Shown here: piece by piece, positions 36,531 through 46,899 of the stretch
Position numbering within the stretch: position 1 is the first letter of the stretch
How the letters are laid out: the number at the start of each line of letters is the position of its first letter
NCBI GenBank assembly: GCA_003255025.1
Contig: QANY01004802.1
Location: forward strand, 930,372-994,371
Direction of reading: 5' to 3'
Length of the DNA: 64,000 nucleotides
Source: Datisca glomerata
Taxonomy: Eukaryota; Streptophyta; Magnoliopsida; Cucurbitales; Datiscaceae
The notes under the pieces: generated by a model
The model's database searches: none
The model's input: the letters and a program-made list of their open reading frames with translations, nothing else
What the model was told of the DNA's origin: nothing
Translations under genes and position numbers: made by a program

Positions 36531-37090
36531 CATTTTGACATACACTTAGCCTTTTTCACGCACTTAGCTATTTTCACAAATTTAGCCATTCATATTTTCT
36601 CCAGTTTGTCATTTTCATGTACATAGTTATTTTCACACACTTAGTCATTTTTAAATACTTTGTCATTTTTATGCCCGTAACCATTTTTTTACACAATTAT
36701 TTTCCTAGGTTTTGTAATTTTCATACTCTTTCACATTTTCTCACACATAGCAATTTCCTCACACATTTACTTTCAAACACTTAGTTATTTTCACACAATT
36801 AACCATTTTCATAGATTTCTCCATTTTCACATACTTGGCAATTTTTACACATTTAACTATTCTTATTTGCACACACTAAACTATTTTCACACATTTAACC
36901 ATTTTTATACACCTAGCCATTTTCATGTACTTGGTTACTCTTAATGCGTGTCTCATCTCTAGTATATACTCTTCATAGAGTTCCTTCTATTTCTTCAAGC
37001 TCTCTTCAAATACTTCACATACTTAGTCATGTTCACACTTTTAACCATTTTTATATACTTAATCATTTCACATACTAATCTCATTGCAAA
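36531..37090 (+). repeat. degenerate minisatellite of about 20 bp, unrelated to its neighbour
   Basis: Repeated CACACACTTAGCCATTTT-like units (variants ACACTTAGTTATTTTCACA, CATTTAACCATTTTTATAC) run from the end of the 21-bp array to about 36950, with a last cluster at 37010-37090. Strong decay, spacing near 20 bp. Confidence 0.75.
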
Positions 37091-37849
37091 TCTCTATGAA
37101 ATAATAACTTGTTACTAAATAAAAAAATCAGATTTTCCTTTAAAAAGTGTATCATATATTGGCATCACTACATATGCATATTATTTTTTATTACAAATCC
37201 CTTCTATTTTAAACTCTACAAACATACTTCTAACTTACTTTTTGGATATAACACAAATACAATGATGAATAATTTTTAATAATTGCTTCAGCTGCATCAT
37301 TTCATTCCAAGTTACAATGTGTCATTCATATCCAATTTGTACTCTACTCTTCGTAGAGTACGTACTTCCATTTCTTCAATTCACTATAATTTTAAAAAAA
37401 TGACGATTTTAGAAATATCCACATCTCCAAAGGTTGGCCATTGGTAACGAAATGATTCACATCAAATATGTCTCCAATGGTTGGCCATTCAGTTTGGCCT
37501 CTTCATTAGAAACCAGCATTTCAACAATGTTCTACCACACATGATAGTTGAAATCACAAATTCATTTTATTTTTTATTGTTCCCAAGTCTATAGGCATGT
37601 CAATTACCTAAACCAATTTAAATGGGGGTAGCTTTACTGAGAAAATGAAAGGTATCCTACAAAATGAAAGCAACTAAAGCCAATTCTGAACTTTGAGCAG
37701 ATACATATGCAAGTAATATTCCTCTTACATAAAAATGAGAAAAAATTGCATTACTGGACCAACAATTAAGCGCCTCAAATTTATAAAAAAAAAAATCAAA
37801 GATTTTCTACACTCACTAAAGATGCTAATAAAGAGTTACAGGCCATGCT
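37091..37849. other. AT-rich spacer
   Basis: No gene, RNA or element end recognised. Confidence 0.4.
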
Positions 37850-39022
37850 AATAAATAGTTACCAGGAAGTTGGAGTTCTTGTATTTGGTCTCTGCTAGAT
37901 TTTTGAGGTGCCACACATCTTCATCTTACTCTGATTCTCCATCCATTTATGCACTGGAAGACGGATAAAGGCTATTTTTCAATCAGATTGATTATTTAAA
38001 ACCCACAAGAAACTGGAAACAGCATGAGCTAGATCAAATATAAATTCATTATAAAAAAACCCTAAATTTTCAAAGTATATAGTGAGAGCTATAACCAAAA
38101 GAGAAGTACACAAAGGTTTTGGGGCAAACAAAAATTACTGGAGGATTGCGGGTGTCTAACATGATGAGCATCAATAGAATACGAAAAAACATCAGAATTA
38201 CAGGGGAAAAAAACCCCACACTTCCTCAAATACACGCAAAGGCACACACAAGACATGAAGAAGTTGAAGTCAAACTTGTCATTCATCTAGGACTTTCTTG
38301 CTAGTACTTACCGAGATTGACGTGCAAATTACACTTCAATCCATAAATTTTCACAAAGCATTGAGATTCAGAAACCCAAAATTAAATAGAAATAACGAAA
38401 ACCCATTAGCCTGAAATACTTTCATCAGATTGTTGTATATTACTATGGCTATTATGCATTCCACCTACAATATTCATCTTCAAAACTCTCTTGACTATTA
38501 GGGATAAAGGGAGCCGAGGTCGAAGAGTCAGAAAATTCATCTCGACCAAACAAAAGAGTAAAAAAAATGGAGAAAACAAGTACCTCATCCACATCCATAT
38601 CTATCTCAAGCCATTTCAATGCTTTAACAACTACTTCCAATCTTACTTGGTGAGTTTTGGCTAGATCCTTTTGCTTTTGGAATACTTTTGGATCACATCA
38701 AGTACCTAGATCTTTGAGAAATTACGATAAATAAAATCATAGGCTCTCATTCCTGAACGTAATGATCTAGCCAAAATCAAACAAAAAATTATAAATAACC
38801 ACATGCAGAGTTCACTAAGCTAGAACTGTAAAAATGCCCTAAATTATGGGGTTGGAGTCGAATGACATAAATGAGGAAAAAAGGTAGCGAAGTCGCTTGA
38901 GGAGGTGAAGCTGGAGGAGAAGAGCTCACCGGAGGAGGAGTTGACGGTGTAGGGGTGGAGACTGTAGGAGGTGTTTCCGGCGAGTTAGCCCCAACGGTGA
39001 CGGAGCCAGGGCCTTCGATCTA
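37850..39022 (-). pseudogene. weak exon-like traces of an unidentified host gene
   Basis: Three minus-strand stretches look coding. (1) 39019-38803: a frame rich in P, T and S (SVTVGANSPETPPTVSTPTP) with no start codon, directly after a stop. (2) About 38700-38590: KDLAKTHQ and VVVKALKWLEIDMDVDE, followed by GTACTTG, a possible donor. (3) About 37960-37880: MDGESE, a stop, DEDVWHLKNLAETKYKN. They could be exons of one decayed or unrecognised gene, but no family was identified and splice sites do not join them convincingly. Chance coding potential cannot be excluded. Confidence 0.22.
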
Positions 39023-39718
39023 GAGGATGTTCGTGTGCCCTAGATTAGAAGTTGGATGAGAGAAATGAAGAAAGGAGAAGAGGGAAATTGAAGAAGCAAA
39101 TGGGAGTGGGCTACCCATTAAACCGGTAACCCACTCTTTAATGAATCTAAGGCAGTGATTAATCTGGCTAGATCCAACGGTCAAGATTAATCTCAGCATT
39201 AATGCTAGAAACAAATTCTCAGCAATGGAGAGGGATTTGTACAAAAAATGAAATAATCAATTGAACTGACAAAGATGTTATATATATAATATTTAATAAG
39301 ATGATAAGTACAGAAAAAAGATACAAAGATGGGGAAACCCCAAACAGTAAAACCAGAAAATCAACGCTAAGAAATTACCTAATCTCAGAAAATAGAGATT
39401 GGTAACCAACTTTCTTGGCAAATAACCTTATTTTTTGGAATCATATTGACAAGACATCGTCTATCCCTAGCTATCCTAATTATTGCACCTAGGATAACAA
39501 CATGATCTTTCCCCTACAAATTTAATTTTAAAATTTCTTTTATTCAAAATGTGATCAATAAAACAAGTGAATGCCAAAGAAAGAATAGTATATTGCAACG
39601 TTTTGTAAAGGTACGATTCAACAACTACTCCATGATGAAAGGTTAAGGTATCATCAATTTGACTTCACTTCTCCAAGGCTACTGAAAGAATGCTTCTAGT
39701 AACACTACAATGGAAGAA
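39023..39718. other. spacer upstream of the Tat-like element
   Basis: A frame of 74 codons on the minus strand (39244-39020) has no family features. The rest is noncoding. Confidence 0.35.
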
Positions 39719-40571
39719 TAAATATGAACAAGTAAAAAATATTCACTGCCACGTGGATAAAGGGACCTACCCAGGACTCGAGGAAAACGTCAAAAAATCA
39801 GAAACGGGTGGCGGACCAAAGTCGCGAGATATTCACAAACGGATTATCATCACTTCAACTATGGGAACCAACATCTCGAGAATGGGGGATCATCACTTCA
39901 AGAACGGGAATCATAATTTCATGAATGGAAACCAACATCTCAAGAACGGGGGATCATCACTTCAAGAACGGGAACCATCATTTTTACACGGACCATTATC
40001 TCGAGAATGGGGGATCGTCACTTCAAGAATGGGAACCATCATTTCAAGAACGGGAACCATCATCTCAAGAATGGGGTCATCACCTCAAGGACTGGACTGA
40101 ACATCAATATCAAAAAAATGGTTCAGACCGACAATCAAGTGAGTGTGATTGACCTGGACAAGACAGATTGGGAGGCCACCAAGTGGTTCTGACTGATTGA
40201 CTCAGAACCACAGGAAATCGTCAAGTGGCAGTGATTGATGGGGTTGAGCGAGACAGATGGAAAATAAGGAAGAGAAAGGAACCCATACTGAGTAGAGAGG
40301 ATCCCCACGAACGGGTGTTGTCCCTAGGCTTAATAAGTGCCTCATCTTATATTTATTAATTTAAAATCAAATCTATGCAACTAGAAAAGTCTTTATAAGG
40401 CCAATGTATTCAATAAAACAGGACAATCAAGGCAATCAGACATAGATGACACAATGCATTTACTCCTTATAATTTCTAACTATCATCATTTCTCTCTACC
40501 TCATTAATACTCATATAAGTTTATCGTTATCAATAATCTTCCCTTAATCTTGAATGAGACGGGAAAAATCA
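39719..40571 (+). repeat. 5' LTR of the Tat-like element
   Basis: Shares long blocks with 49600-50469 (CACGTGG, AAAGGGACCTACC, GATCCCCACGAACGGGT, CTTATATTTATTA, CTCATTAATACTCATATAAG). Contains an internal array of degenerate 21-bp units at 39845-40090. The left border is approximate. An AATAAAAC polyadenylation-like motif lies near 40411. Confidence 0.82.
39845..40090 (+). repeat. 21-bp sub-repeats inside the LTR
   Basis: About eleven imperfect copies of ATCATTTCAAGAACGGGAACC. The same array is in the other LTR at about 49720-49975. It lies upstream of the presumed transcription start, a place where enhancer repeats occur in LTRs. Confidence 0.8.
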
Positions 40572-40580
40572 TTTACATTT

Positions 40581-40598
40581 TGGTGCTTTCATTGATAG
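40581..40598 (+). other. primer-binding-site-like sequence of the Tat-like element
   Basis: TGGTGCTTTCATTGATAG starts ten bases after the LTR end at 40571. The tRNA was not identified. Confidence 0.45.
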
Positions 40599-40642
40599 TT
40601 TGAGAAAAAAACTCAAGAGACCTACCCTATAAAACCGTAAAC

Positions 40643-42044
40643 ATGCCTAGGACTAGATCCAACACGACTCTAAATGGAGACAACAAGCCCAAAAATGAAG
40701 ATGAGCATGCAGATCAACCGACCCCACCCCACGGAAATGCTACAGATGATCCTGAACTAGATACACGAGATGGAAAGAAGGAATACTGAAGCAATAGACA
40801 ATGCATGGCAGAATGTACAAAGAGTAAATCAACACGCTACACAGGAACTCATGAAAACGTGAGCAGAGGTCAGCCAGCAGGTGAATAATGATGAACATGA
40901 AACCTACTCCGAGGGAAACCAACGAGACAAAAGGCAGGGGGCCCACGAAAACAATATAAACATACGACGGGAAGAAGAAGTCCAATCACAAAACCTTGTG
41001 AATGAAACTACGGGAGAGGTTCAGCAATGCCAAGTCATGTCAAAAGAAGCAATCAAGGAGTTGTTCGACCAAAAGATGATGGAGATAAGGAATCTTGGGA
41101 GTACGAGAAAAAATGACCTTGAGTCTCTTATCAGGACACCATTAAGCCTAGAAGTTCTAGCAGCACCCGTATGCAAAAAATTCATTGCGGTCACATTCAA
41201 ATGTTAAAAAGGGAAGTCTGATCCCGTAGACCATCATTGATGATTCAGACAAGAGATGGAATTTGACCAACAAGACGACAAGCTGATGTGTAGAACGTTC
41301 CCTACCATTTTAGACAGGACGACTTTGAAGTGGTACCATTCCTTACCAATGCACTCAATCACAAACTTTGCTATTATGTCCTCCATTTTTATATAATAGT
41401 ATTCAACATACCGTACCATCATGAAAGACTCAGAACATCTAATGACGATCTCCACCAAGGAAGGGGAGTCCCTACAGGAGTACACTCACCGTTTTAAAGA
41501 TGAAATGGTCAAGGTTGAGAACTGCGACGATTGACCTTCTGATGAGGTCTAGACCCAGAGTCACCCTTCTTTGAGGACCTGTTCAAAGTGAAGCCCCTTT
41601 CCATGGCAGAGGTTTTCCAACTGGCGCGATCCTATATTACATTGGAGGAAGAGAAGAGGATTATGCGAAGAATGGTTGAACGGAAGGAAGAAGAATCCCT
41701 GAAGCTGGAAAGAAGCTTAAGATTTGAAGGAAGGAAGCATGATGAAAAAAAGAACGGATGGGAACGAAGTCCAACAAAATAGGAATACCCACTGGAGGTG
41801 AGATTTTGACAGAACCCACCCGAGGGACAAGGTCTACACACCGTTGACCATCCCGATCAACCAAATACTAGAGACAATTAAAGAAAAACCTTGGCTGAAA
41901 AGACCAGCCCCGTTCACTAAGAAACCTAGCTACAAAGATAAAGATAAATATTACTCTTATCATAAGAGCAACGGGCATTACACGCGAGACTTTTTCCAGC
42001 TCAAAGACTATATTGAGCAACTAATCAAGAGAAGGATACCTTAG
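40643..42044 (+). pseudogene. Tat-like gag, broken
   Basis: ATG at 40643 opens MPRTRSNTTLNGDNKPK; stops follow from about 40788. Recognisable parts are VMSKEAIKELFDQKMMEI (frame 40881-41207), FDQQDDKLMCRTFPTIL and TTLKWYHSLP (about 41260-41350), KEGESLQEYTHRFKDEMVKV (about 41459), MAEVFQLARSYITLEEE (41603) and the C-terminal KDKYYSYHKSNGHYTRDFFQ with LKDYIEQLI (about 41940-42030). The latter is the modified zinc-knuckle-like region of Tat elements; the expected cysteines are partly replaced by tyrosine and phenylalanine. Confidence 0.78.
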
Positions 42045-42051
42045 CCAATTT

Positions 42052-42700
42052 ATGAAAAAATTTGAACAAAAATGCGAGACTGTGAAAGATAGCCAAGAAG
42101 AAGATGAGAGGGATAAGAGGAAACATCACATTTACATCGTTGACACGGTTATAGCATTAACCGAGCAAGAAGGGATAACAAGAAATGAAAAGAAGATATA
42201 TTACAAGTGTCCAATGTTAGAAAGACATCAGCAGAAGCCCTCGAGCGGCAACAAGGACTCGCCGCTAGTGTTCAAAAACTCTAATCTAGAACATGATGAA
42301 CACCACAATGATGCCCTCATCATTTCAATTCAGGTCAGCAACTGCTTGTTAAGAAGGGTCTCGGTAGATGATGGAAGCGTAGTGAACATCTTATATCAGG
42401 CGACCGTGGAGAAAATGTCCATGGGAGGTCAAAAATTACAAGGAATATCACAGCCATTGATCGGCTTCAACGGAGCCATCAACTACTCAGAATGAACCCT
42501 AACACTTCCGGTCAACGCATACTCGTTTAATTATATGAGCGAATTCATGGTACTGGGAATAACTTTCCCGTACAAAGCAATTCTAGGAAACACCTGGCTT
42601 CATAAAATGAAGGTTGTACCCTTAACATTCTACCAAATGTTGAAATACTCATCCTATAAGGAGTGAAAACGATAAAATGCGATCGGGTCGCATCTCGATC
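42052..42700 (+). pseudogene. Tat-like protease region, broken
   Basis: Frame 42052-42495 contains HHNDALIISIQVSNCLLRRV followed by VDDGSVVNILY, the D-G-S active-site loop of the aspartic protease, and ISQPLIGFNGA. After a stop at 42493, YMSEFMVLGITFPYKAILGN and TWLHKMKVVP continue in the same frame, typical of the second half of the domain. Confidence 0.78.
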
Positions 42701-42904
42701 TATTCATTAACCACTTTAGAATCTGCAAAGGAAAAAGCTATAGAAAAGGTCGAAGGACCCGTGGATCTATATCAATTATAGGGAGATGGGCAAGATGACC
42801 CAATGTATTAGGTAGGGGAGGAAAATGAGCCCATATGCTTAGAGGAAAGGACGTAGAAAATAACAAACGTTGGTACCCGTCTCAAAGAAAATGATAAAAA
42901 GAAG

Positions 42905-43790
42905 TTGATGGAATTCCTAAGGAGAAATAAAGATATGTTTGCAGCAGCAGCACAGAAAATGCCCGACATCACAGAAGAGATCATATGCCACAGGTTGAAC
43001 ACTAATCCCACTATGAAACCTGTGAAACAAAAAAAAAAGAGAAGCTTCACCCCTAAACGGAACCAAGCAATAAAAGAAAAGGTTAAAGCTCTTAGCAGCA
43101 GATTTCATCAAGGAAGTGAACTATCCCAAATGGCTTGCTAACGTCATAATGGTACGAAATAAGAACGGAAAGTGGAGAATCTATGTCGACTTCACTGACC
43201 TAAACAAAACATGACCCAAAGATGAATACTCGCTGCCAAGGATAGATCAAACGGTGGACGCCACTTCTGGGCATGAACTACTCAGCTATATGGATGCTTA
43301 CTCCGGTTACAATCGGGTGAAAATGTTCCGACCTGATCAGGAAAAGACTTCCTTCATTACTGAGTATGACATCTATTGATATAAAGACATGCCCTTTGGT
43401 CTAAAGAATGCAGGTGAAACTTACCAAAAACTGGTGAACAAGGTCTTCCGTGAGCAAATTGAAAGGAATATGGAAGTCTACGATGATGACATGCTGGTCA
43501 AGAGTAAGAAGCAGGAACACCACATTCAGGACTTTGAAGAAGCTAAGCCCGGAGAATTACACTTTTGGAGTATCAACAAGAAAGTTCCTTGGACATCTAA
43601 TTACAAGACGGAGAATTGAAGTAAACCTAGACCAAGTAAAGGCGATTGTAGAAATGAGGTCCCCACGGAACCCCAAAGAAATCCAAAGGTTAGTGGGAAG
43701 ATTGGCCTCCCTAAATAGGTTCATCTCCACGTCAACGGACAAATGCAAACCTTTCTTTGAAAGATTATAGAAAAACTCTTAGAGCGGTTG
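42905..43790 (+). pseudogene. Tat-like reverse transcriptase, broken but YxDD kept
   Basis: Begins with HRLNTNPTMKPVKQKKK. The fingers/palm (NYPKWLANVIMVRNKNGKWR, then SYMDAYSGYNRVKM) are in a second frame, with stops at about 43214 and 43378. The active-site box reads YDDDMLVKS (about 43480): it still fits Y-x-D-D, but with the unusual Asp at the variable position. The thumb (PKEIQRLVGRLASLNRFIS) is in the frame 43450-43770. At least two frameshifts and two stops inactivate it. Confidence 0.8.
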
Positions 43791-43799
43791 GAATGAGGA

Positions 43800-44660
43800 A
43801 TGTGAAGAAGCCTTTACCAAAATAAGGAGTACCTGACTACCCCTCTTTACTCTCCAAACCTATTCCCGGCAAGCAACTTCTATTGTACGTAGTCATCTCA
43901 ACGAGGGTAGTCAGCGCAGTACTCATCAAAGAAGAACAAAGGAAACATAAACTTGCATACTTTATAATTAAAAGTCTTATAGCAGTAGAAACAAGATGAG
44001 GACCTACTTCCAAGCCTACAACATCAAAGTATTGACGGATTCTCCCATTAAAATTCTTCTACACTCGACGGAGGCAAGTAGGAGAATAGCAAAATGGTCT
44101 ATTGATCTGAACCAATACGACATCAGTTACGAGTCCCGAGTTTTAATAAAAGGATAGGCATTAGCATATTTCATAGTCAACTTCACGGGAGGGGAAGTAG
44201 AACAGGAAACCCACCAAACAGGAGAAAATGAACTTAGACACTCTTTGTGGACGGTGCTTCAAATAGTAGAGGAGTAGGAGCAGGGGTGTTGGCACAAACT
44301 CCCTTCGGGGAAATATTGGAGCACTCCATCTTCTTCGAATTTAATGCATCAAATAATGAAGTAGAGTAGGAAGCACTTATCGTAGGAGTATCCCTGCTAT
44401 AGGAGTATGAGGTAACTAAGGTTAATATTTTCTGCGATTCCATGTTAATCGTAAAACAGGTCGCGGGGGAATACATAGAAAAAGATGAACAGATGATAAA
44501 ATACTTACAATGGGTGAAGGATCCCATTATTACACTAAAAGATTACGAAATCAAGCAAATTCTGAGAACTGAGAATGGGCATGTTGATGTCCTAGAAATT
44601 CTAGGATCTTCATTACGCCTCCCTTACAGAAGGAACATCCTCATATAAGTTCTGTAATAA
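43800..44660 (+). pseudogene. two RNase H domains (retroviral type, then archaeal type), broken
   Basis: A degraded retroviral-type RNase H comes first (LLLYVVISTRVVSAVLIKEE, then RWSIDLNQYDISYESR near 44090). After a short spacer the second, archaeal-type RNase H starts with TLFVDGASNSRGVGAGVLA (about 44238), continues with EALIVGVSLL and VNIFCDSMLIVKQVAGEY (catalytic Asp in CDS) and ends near ENGHVDVLEILGSS. Two RNase H domains in series are the hallmark of the Tat lineage. The first Asp (FVDG) and the CDS Asp are visible; stops interrupt both domains. Confidence 0.8.
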
Positions 44661-44799
44661 CCGAGCATCTTGCTCCTATTGACGAACGTGGCTGATGTAG
44701 AAGTTGAACGGGAGCCCAGTTGGCAAAACAACATAATCCTTTTACTTGAAGAAAGAACGCTTCCTAAAAATAAACTACTTTCCAAAAAGATACAACAAT

Positions 44800-45900
44800 A
44801 GAGTACCAGGTACACGATGATTCACAAGGTATTATATAAGAAAATGTTTGCAGGACTGTACCTGAAGTGCTTACGAGAAAATGAAGCCCAATATGTGCTA
44901 GCAGAAATTCCTGAGGGCTTTTGCGGAAACCACACTAGGGGCATATCACTAGCCTATAATGTCATGAATGAACGATATTATTGACCCCAAATGCATTAAT
45001 ACGTCAAATGGTATGCAATAACGTGAACAAGTGTCAATGTTTCACGCCCATAACAAAAATGGCCCATAGGGAAATCAAAATCGTGGCTAGTCCTTAGCTG
45101 ACATGCATGGGACCTAGACATTGTTGGGCCACTCCCCATGGCACATGTCCAAAAATATTTTAAGTTAGTTGCAACGGACTATTTCACTAAGTGGATCGAG
45201 GCTAAAGCCTTTACCAGAATTTGTGAGGAAAAAGTAATAGGGTTCCTATGGAAGAACTTCGTGTGCTGATATGAGATCCCCCATATCTTGGTATTTGACA
45301 ATGGACTTCAGTTCACCGGGAACTTGGTAAGGACACTTTGTAAAGATCCGAAAATCATGAATCGTTTATCCACACCTTACTACCCACAGGGGAACGGGCA
45401 AGCAGAAAGATCAAACCGAGTCATACTTGATAACTTGAAGAAACAATTGTAATCCGTAAAAGGAAAATGGGTAGAAGAACTACCCCCATCTTATGGGCAT
45501 ACAAGACAACCCCGAGAGAATGTACGGGAGAAACTCCGTTTGCATTAACATACAAATCAGAAGCGGTTATTCATGTAGAAATTGGAAGCCCTACCATCAG
45601 AATAAATGAACAACAAAGCGAAGAGCTCTTTAAAATGGTCTCGATGAACTAGATGGAAGAAGAGAAGCAGCGCTGATCAGAATGACCCATTACAATCACA
45701 AAATGAGATCTTATTTCCAGAAGAAAGTAAGGAAAAGAGAATTCCAAACAGGAGAATTGGTCCTCAGAAAAATCTTCCAAATGGATCGTACATCATCCGT
45801 AAAATAGGAGGAAGCGGTTATTACCACTTGGAAACATGAGAAGGAATGAAATTGCAGAAATCATAGAACGCAATTCATCTGAAATTTTTTTTACGTAAAA
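44800..45900 (+). pseudogene. Tat-like integrase, broken
   Basis: The catalytic core shows D in WDLDIVGPLPMAHVQKYFK (about 45113), D in ILVFDNGLQFTGN (about 45290) and E in NGQAERSNRVILDNLK (about 45390), so the D,D-E residues are all there. WAYKTTPRECTGETPFALTY (45493) and EAVIHVEIGSPT follow. Stops sit at about 45270 and 45450, and the C-terminal part after 45650 is frame-shifted. The zinc-binding N-terminal part near 44880-45060 is poorly preserved. Confidence 0.8.
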
Positions 45901-46008
45901 TATCCATTATAATGAGCCATCTTCCACGTATTTTATTTTCTGCAAAGGCTTTTCACGTAAAAACAGTGGCGTCAAATTTCTCTCCTTAGCCAGACTACTA
46001 CTAAAAAG

Positions 46009-46479
46009 GGAACTAAGGGAATTAAAAAGTCCTTGGGAGGGGCAGTTAATAAGTCCTATTCTCAAAAGGAAACGAGGGCATTAAAAAGTCCTTAGAAGGG
46101 GCAGTTCATAAGTCCTACTCTTAGAAGGAGCTAAGAGCACTAAAAATTCTTAGGAGGGGTAGCTCATAATTCCTACTCTCATAAGGAACTAAGGACATTA
46201 AAAATTCATTAGGAGGGGCAGTTTGTAAGTCCTACTTCCAGAATGAACTAAGTGCATTAAAAAGTTTTTGGGAGAGGCAGTTCATAAGTCCTACTCCCAG
46301 AAGGAACTAAGGGCACTAAAAAGTTTTTGGGAGGGACAGTTTATATGTCCTACTCTTAGAAGAAACTAAGTGCTTTAAAAAGTCATTGGAAGGGGCAGTT
46401 CATAAGTCCTACTCCTAGAAGGAACTAAGGGCATTAAAAAGTCATTGGGAGGGACAGTTCATAAGTCCAACTCTTAGAA
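46009..46479 (+). repeat. 59-bp tandem array (8 copies) in the 3' region of the Tat-like element
   Basis: Eight head-to-tail copies of a 59-bp unit starting GGAACTAAGGGCATTAAAAA, then GGGGCAGTTCATAAGTCC and CTACTC.TAGAA. Units differ at several positions each but the period is strict. As 59 is not a multiple of three, no frame is kept. Tat-type elements are known to form tandem repeats behind pol that can seed genomic satellites. Confidence 0.95.
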
Positions 46480-46899
46480 GGAACTAAGGGCATTAACTAA
46501 AGGAGAAATCATGGAAGCAGGCGACTCCAATGAAACCCGCTTACAATAAATAGAAAGGAAGTTCCAACCCCAAACAGATGAAAAGTAGAAATGGACAAAA
46601 CAGGTGAACACACTCTTGCCTAAACATTTCTTGAAATAAATTTCTAGGTATATAAAGGATTAAGTAGTCTATAAATTTACTTGAATGAAAACCATAAAAT
46701 GGAAAAATACGTTTATTACTTGTTGAGATTTACTAAAAAGGCAAAGTTTATGGATAAAATTTTGCTAAAGAATGAAAGGAAATGGCAAAAACATACTACG
46801 AAAATGAGTCATTTCATTAAAAAGTGAGAAAGTTACAAAGCAATTTCTAAAGAAAAGAGTACAAGAAAATGAAAAAAGTCAAGGGAAAAGGAAAAGGAT

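Noticed and set aside
39690..40192. Open frames with repeated HHFKNGN and ISRTGT peptides
   Set aside because: They are translations of the 21-bp repeats inside the LTR of the Tat-like element, in three frames at once; the same occurs at 49538-50023.
46009..46479. CRISPR-like regular repeats
   Set aside because: Units are directly adjacent without unique spacers and the window is plant nuclear DNA; this is a tandem array. The same holds for 35811-37090 and 57738-58467.
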